From positions 1 to 9,255 of the forward strand of contig JBDROA010000078.1 in the NCBI GenBank assembly GCA_043810615.1: 9,255 nt of DNA, read 5' to 3'. The notes beneath the pieces are model-generated. The model searched no databases, was not told the origin of the DNA, and worked only from the letters and a program-made list of their open reading frames with translations. Below, piece by piece: positions 6,705-9,255 of the stretch. This DNA comes from VGBK01 sp043810615. Its GTDB lineage: Bacteria; Actinomycetota; Acidimicrobiia; Spongiisociales; UBA11373. Every line of letters starts with the position of its first letter. Within the stretch, counting starts at the first letter, position 1. Made by a program: the position numbers and the translations under genes.

Positions 6705-6723
6705 TACGCTGAGTGGCAGGAGG
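6705..6723 (+). promoter_or_regulatory. -10 box (TACGCT) and Shine-Dalgarno (AGGAGG) for the HTH gene
   Basis: TACGCT (6705-6710) fits TANNNT. A transcript starting about seven bases later would begin near 6717 and carry AGGAGG (6718-6723), seven bases before GTG 6731. This rules against the in-frame GTG at 6713, which would lie outside the transcript. Confidence 0.55.
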
Positions 6724-6730
6724 AGGGACT

Positions 6731-7375
6731 GTGAGCCTGGCGGTCATGGGCCGGGACCTGCGCTCCCGGCGGCGCGCTCTGGGTCTCACGCAGGCGGCCT
6801 TGGCGGAGGCCGTCGGGACGCGCCCGGTGATGGTGGGGCGCTGGGAGCGGGGCGAGGCGCTGCCTTCGATTGACGAGGTGATCCGCCTGTCCGAGGCCCT
6901 CGACCTCGACCCGGCGGTGGCGGCGGGGTGGAGCGCCGTGGTACTGCGGTCCGGACCCGATCCCGCCCCGGGTGCCGCCGCCTCCGGTCCGACGCCAGCC
7001 TCTGCCGCAGCGCCCGCCGCCCCTCGGGGGTGGTCCCGCCGGCTCCCCCGCCTTTCCAGTCTGGTCGCCGTGGCACGGCGCCGGCAGGCGGCGCTACTAC
7101 CGGGCGACTCCGGGGACAACGCGGTCTCTCCCGCGCCGGGGCCGCGCCTCCCCGGGGAGTCGTACCTGGACGACCCGGTGGAGCAGCGCCGCTACACCCT
7201 GCGCTGGGCCCTCACCCTGCTGGTGCTGGGCGCCCTGGCGATAGGCCTGGTGTGGGCGCTGGGGGAGCTTCGGGAGGGCTGGGGAGCCTTCCTCGACCTC
7301 TTCCGCGGTCGGCCGCCGGGCTCCGGCCTCACCCGCGCCGTCCCCTGGCTGCTCGCCGGGGGAGTCGATTCGTGA
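6731..7375 (+). CDS. Membrane-anchored XRE-family helix-turn-helix protein
   Basis: The 214-residue protein joins a DNA-binding head to a membrane anchor. The XRE/Cro-CI HTH spans about 7-62: GRDLRSRRRALGLTQAALAE, then the VGTRPVMVGRWERGEALPS recognition region (28-46) and a closing helix IDEVIRLSEALDLD. A Pro/Ala-rich linker follows (about 75-105), then a basic stretch WSRRLPRLSSLVAVARRRQ (101-119) and the patch SYLDDPVEQRRYTLR (144-158). One hydrophobic helix, WALTLLVLGALAIGLVWAL (159-177), is followed by an amphipathic tail REGWGAFLDLF and a short end. Predicted topology is HTH inside and tail outside, as in RodZ, but there is no RodZ-like extracytoplasmic domain and no proven relation. 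It could be a membrane-tethered regulator or a cytoskeletal/division adaptor. It is divergent from hflX and lies 25 bases upstream of the beta-CASP gene. Start GTG 6731 is chosen from the AGGAGG; ATG 6746 is an alternative. Confidence 0.82.
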   Translation: MSLAVMGRDLRSRRRALGLTQAALAEAVGTRPVMVGRWERGEALPSIDEVIRLSEALDLDPAVAAGWSAVVLRSGPDPAPGAAASGPTPASAAAPAAPRGWSRRLPRLSSLVAVARRRQAALLPGDSGDNAVSPAPGPRLPGESYLDDPVEQRRYTLRWALTLLVLGALAIGLVWALGELREGWGAFLDLFRGRPPGSGLTRAVPWLLAGGVDS

Positions 7376-7386
7376 GGCCGGCACGC

Positions 7387-7392
7387 TAGGGT
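7387..7392 (+). promoter_or_regulatory. -10 box (TAGGGT) for leaderless transcription of the beta-CASP gene
   Basis: TAGGGT lies eight bases before GTG 7401, in the 25-base gap after the HTH gene. No Shine-Dalgarno is present. The gene can therefore be transcribed alone even if it is also co-transcribed with the HTH gene. Confidence 0.55.
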
Positions 7393-7400
7393 CGGCTCCC

Positions 7401-8774
7401 GTGGCCACCATCACTTTCCTCGGCGGCACCGACACGGTGACCGGATCCAAGTTCCTCCTCGCCTCAGAGGGCGCGTCTCTCCTGGTGGACTGCGGGCTGT
7501 TTCAGGGGCCCGCCGAGATGCGCCGCCTCAATTGGGAGGATCCGGCCTTCAGCGAGAGCCTGCCCGACGAGGTGCTCCTTACCCACGCCCACATCGACCA
7601 CAGCGGCTACTTGCCTCGCCTGGCGGGCCACTACCGCTACACCGGGCCGGTGCGGGCCACCTCGGCCACAGTGGACCTGCTCGGGGTGATGCTCCCCGAC
7701 TCCGCCCGCCTCCAGGAGGAGACGGCGGCCTACGCCAACAAGAAGGGCTACAGCCGGCACCGCCCCGCCCTGCCCCTGTACACCGAGGAGGACGCCCGCC
7801 GCGCTCTCGACCTGCTGCAGTCGGCTCCGTACCACGAGTGGTTCCCCGTGCCCGGCGGGCGGGCCCGGCTGTCGGTGGCGGGGCACATCCTCGGCTCGGC
7901 GCACGTCGTGGTGGAGACGGAAGGGCGCCGGGCGGTGTTCTCCGGAGATGTGGGGCGCTGGGACATCCCGGTGCTGAAGGACCCCGAGCCGCCCACCGGG
8001 GCCGACCTGCTGCTCATCGAGAGCGCCTACGGCGGTCGCCGCCACGAGGAGAAAGCCGACCCCGACGGCATGCTGGCGGCGGCGGTGGAGCGAGTGGCCC
8101 GGCGCCGCGGGATCATGGTGATCCCCGCCTTCTCGGTGGGGCGCACCCAGGAGATCCTGTACCGCCTCCGCCGCCTGGAAGAGGAAGGGCGGATCCCCCG
8201 GCTCCCGGTCTACCTCGACAGCCCCATGGCCATCGACGCCACCGAGTTGTACCGGCGCCACCACGAGGAACACGACCTCGAGATGGACGCCCTGGAGGAG
8301 GCGGGCCGGGCGCCGCTGCGTACCGCCCACCTCCGCCTGACCCGCCTCGTCGAGGATTCCAAGCGTCTCAACGACCTGGAACCGCCGGCCATCATCCTCT
8401 CGGCCTCGGGCATGGCCACCGGCGGCCGGGTGGTGCATCACCTGAAGCGGCGCCTCCCCTATCGCCAGAACCTGGTGGCCTTCGTGGGCTACCAGGCCGA
8501 GGGCACGCTGGGACGCTCGCTGGTGGACGGTGCCCAGACTGTGCGCATCCACGGGAAGGAGATCGGAGTGCGGGCCGAAGTGGCCGTGCTCGATGCTTTC
8601 TCGGCCCACGCCGACGAAGAGGAGTTGCTGCGCTGGGTGCAGGAGGCCGCCCCGCAGCGCATCGCCCTGGTCCACGGCGAACCGGAGGCCCGGCAGGCTC
8701 TGGCCGCGGCCCTGGCCGCCGTCTTCCCGGGCGAGGTCCTGCTCCCGGCGAGGGGGGACACCGTCGAGGTGTGA
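7401..8774 (+). CDS. MBL-fold beta-CASP metallo-hydrolase, probable RNA nuclease (CPSF73/TTHA0252-like)
   Basis: This enzyme family uses two zinc ions to cleave RNA; relatives include archaeal and eukaryotic CPSF73 and Thermus TTHA0252. The 457 residues match the usual length. The MBL motifs are the N-terminal ITFLGGTDTVTGSKFLL, LVDCGLFQG (28-36), THAHIDHSG (61-69, zinc ligands His62/64/67 and Asp66), AGHILGSAHV (160-169, ligand His162) and SGDVGR (181-186, bridging Asp183). The beta-CASP part has motif A with Glu207 in IESAYG (usually ESTYG), PAFSVGRTQEILY (242-254), LDSPMA (272-277), SASGMATGGRVVHHLK (334-349), motif B His403 in FSAHAD (400-405) and motif C His425 in VHGE (424-427). No N-terminal KH domains are present, unlike archaeal aCPSF1. 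It should be cytoplasmic and active. It follows the HTH gene by 25 bases and has its own leaderless -10. Whether it acts as endo- or exonuclease is not visible. Confidence 0.93.
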   Translation: MATITFLGGTDTVTGSKFLLASEGASLLVDCGLFQGPAEMRRLNWEDPAFSESLPDEVLLTHAHIDHSGYLPRLAGHYRYTGPVRATSATVDLLGVMLPDSARLQEETAAYANKKGYSRHRPALPLYTEEDARRALDLLQSAPYHEWFPVPGGRARLSVAGHILGSAHVVVETEGRRAVFSGDVGRWDIPVLKDPEPPTGADLLLIESAYGGRRHEEKADPDGMLAAAVERVARRRGIMVIPAFSVGRTQEILYRLRRLEEEGRIPRLPVYLDSPMAIDATELYRRHHEEHDLEMDALEEAGRAPLRTAHLRLTRLVEDSKRLNDLEPPAIILSASGMATGGRVVHHLKRRLPYRQNLVAFVGYQAEGTLGRSLVDGAQTVRIHGKEIGVRAEVAVLDAFSAHADEEELLRWVQEAAPQRIALVHGEPEARQALAAALAAVFPGEVLLPARGDTVEV

Positions 8775-8780
8775 TGGTGG

Positions 8781-8796
8781 GGCACCCTGGGGTGCC
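8781..8796 (+). terminator. GC hairpin after the beta-CASP gene, candidate tract-less terminator
   Basis: GGCACC (8781-8786) pairs with GGTGCC (8791-8796) around CTGG, beginning six bases after the TGA stop. No T-run follows. It is placed as expected for a terminator or a 3'-end block against exonucleases. Confidence 0.4.
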
Positions 8797-8830
8797 GACT
8801 CGCAATGTCCACCGCTCGCCGCTGTCGGTT

Positions 8831-8849
8831 CTCCCCCTTCAGGGGGGAG
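8831..8849. repeat. Short GC hairpin A, copy 1
   Basis: CTCCCCCT (8831-8838) pairs with GGGGGGAG (8842-8849) around TCA, with a T·G wobble closing the loop. The same 19-base module recurs at 8883-8901 and 9066-9084, each time directly followed by the conserved 20-base box. Confidence 0.8.
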
Positions 8850-8938
8850 TGCCGAGTCTGCGAGGCGAGTGGCCATTCTTTTCTCCCCCCTCAGGGGGGA
8901 GTGCCGAGTCTGCGAGGCGAGGGGGGTTCTTCACCCAG
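8847..8938. repeat. 92-base repeat, copy 1
   Basis: This unit contains two copies of the box TGCCGAGTCTGCGAGGCGAG with a GGCCATTCT linker and one hairpin between them, ending in GGTTCTTCACCCAG. It matches 9030-9121 at all but four positions. The box copy at 8850-8869 is preceded by a further hairpin (8831-8849) that has no equivalent before copy 2. Confidence 0.9.
8883..8901. repeat. Short GC hairpin A, copy 2 (perfect stem)
   Basis: CTCCCCCC pairs perfectly with GGGGGGAG around TCA. The loop-closing pair is C-G here but T·G in the other two copies, so pairing is kept despite the base change. Confidence 0.8.
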
Positions 8939-8960
8939 ACTTGACGGGTTTGGCCTTGTG

Positions 8961-9017
8961 GGCGGGTCCCCTCCGGCGGCTCGGGGACTCGCCGCCACCT
9001 CCCCCTCGATGGGGAGG
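8961..9017. repeat. Inter-repeat segment 1: imperfect hairpin then CCTCCCC hairpin
   Basis: GGCGG (8961-8965) can pair with CCGCC (8992-8996), and TCCCC (8967-8971) with GGGGA (8983-8987), giving an interrupted stem. It is followed by CGCCACC and then a 7-bp perfect hairpin, CCTCCCC (8998-9004) with GGGGAGG (9011-9017). The second inter-repeat segment has the same order of parts with different stem sequences. Confidence 0.6.
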
Positions 9018-9029
9018 AATAGGAACGAC

Positions 9030-9121
9030 GAGTGCCGAGTCTGCGAGGCGAGGGGCCATTCTGTTCTCCCCCTTCAGGGGGGAGTGCCGGGTCTGCGAGG
9101 CGAGGGGGGTTCTTCACCCAG
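9030..9121. repeat. 92-base repeat, copy 2
   Basis: This is the same unit as 8847-8938, 183 bases downstream, with four substitutions. One of these changes GCCGAG to GCCGGG in the second box, and another changes a C to T in the hairpin arm. Its first box follows GGAACGAC instead of a CTCCCCC hairpin, so the copy boundary lies at the G of GAGTGCC. Confidence 0.9.
9066..9084. repeat. Short GC hairpin A, copy 3
   Basis: This copy is identical in sequence to the 8831-8849 copy and lies inside the second 92-base unit. The box after it carries the single A-to-G change. Confidence 0.8.
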
Positions 9122-9140
9122 CCCGAACCCGTCCGCTCTT

Positions 9141-9198
9141 CGACGCGGCCCCCCGCCCGCTCCGCGGGGTCGCGTCGCCACCTCCCCCAGAGGGGGTG
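9141..9198. repeat. Inter-repeat segment 2: long hairpin then CCCCC hairpin
   Basis: The outer stem CGACGCG (9141-9147) pairs with CGCGTCG (9171-9177), and the inner stem CCCCGC (9151-9156) with GCGGGG (9164-9169). The shared CGCCACCTCCCC follows, then CCCCC (9184-9188) pairs with GGGGG (9192-9196) around AGA. The arrangement mirrors 8961-9017 although the stem sequences differ. Confidence 0.65.
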
Positions 9199-9255
9199 GA
9201 AGAGGGCGCGGGACACCTCGCGTCCATCGGGTGTGGGGGGGGGGCGCGTGCGACG

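Larger units (their letters stand above)
8775..9255. other. Gene-free region filled with modular GC repeats
   Basis: I see no credible gene in these 481 bases. Both strands have long stop-free frames, but their peptides simply repeat with the DNA (for example LADSALPPEGGE on the minus strand recurs per copy). The region contains a terminator-like hairpin, three copies of a short GC hairpin, four copies of a 20-base box, a second hairpin type tied to CGCCACCTCCCC, two larger hairpins, and a run of ten G at 9235-9244. Confidence 0.7.

Noticed and set aside
6562..7119. N-terminal extension of HflX up to position 7119
   Set aside because: It would overlap the divergent HTH gene, adds Arg/Pro-rich sequence including a repeat-derived SPSPQPSP, and HflX homology starts after GTG 6561.
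7464..8944. Two 470-codon open frames in other frames over the beta-CASP gene
   Set aside because: The 7401-8774 frame has every MBL and beta-CASP motif. The others are shadows that run on into the repeat region.
8831..9104. Possible CRISPR array from the 39-base hairpin-plus-box repeats
   Set aside because: Only three full copies and one partial are present, spacing is irregular, the spacers are themselves repeated between copies, and no cas gene is nearby.
8839..9216. 125-codon minus-strand open frame in the repeat region
   Set aside because: Its peptide repeats with the DNA (NPPRLADSALPPEGGE twice), it has no start signals, and it is explained by stop-free GC repeats.
1..9255. tRNA, rRNA, riboswitch, insertion sequence or integrase
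   Set aside because: I looked on both strands and saw no cloverleaf, conserved rRNA segment, transposase motif or terminal inverted repeats that I could support.

Overview
The window is about 70% G+C, and codon third positions are dominated by G and C. GTG start codons are common, and several genes have a TANNNT hexamer 6-8 bases before the start codon, the pattern of leaderless actinobacterial transcripts. This points to a high-GC actinobacterium, possibly an uncultured Acidimicrobiia-like lineage. The phylum is inferred with moderate confidence; the class is a guess.

Left block, plus strand (1-2599): the 3' part of an FMN-dependent alpha-hydroxy-acid oxidase, cut by the window edge, then a complete AidB-like acyl-CoA dehydrogenase 62 bases downstream. 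It ends at a convergent junction (2600-2683) holding two copies of a 32-base repeat made of a GC hairpin followed by closely spaced G-runs.

Middle block, minus strand (2684-6561): read in the direction of transcription, this is hflX (ribosome-associated GTPase), a ribbon-helix-helix antitoxin, a PIN-domain toxin one base further on, and an orphan family-5 solute-binding lipoprotein. The four genes are close together, but the antitoxin and the lipoprotein each have their own leaderless-type -10 box, so this is probably several units rather than one simple operon.

Right block, plus strand (6731-8774): divergent from hflX is a small XRE-type HTH protein with a Pro/Ala-rich linker and one C-terminal transmembrane helix, followed 25 bases later by a beta-CASP metallo-beta-lactamase-fold nuclease. 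HflX, the PIN toxin and the beta-CASP enzyme all act on ribosomes or RNA, so 4570-8774 is a loose RNA/translation neighbourhood. Any functional link is inference.

Right end (8775-9255): no gene. It holds a modular repeat, including a 92-base unit present twice (4 differences, offset 183 bases), built from short GC hairpins and a conserved 20-base box, with larger hairpins between copies. No tRNA, rRNA, insertion sequence or CRISPR array is visible. Nothing here clearly amounts to a new defence or biosynthetic system. The least ordinary items are the membrane-tethered HTH protein, the modular repeats and the G-run hairpin elements.
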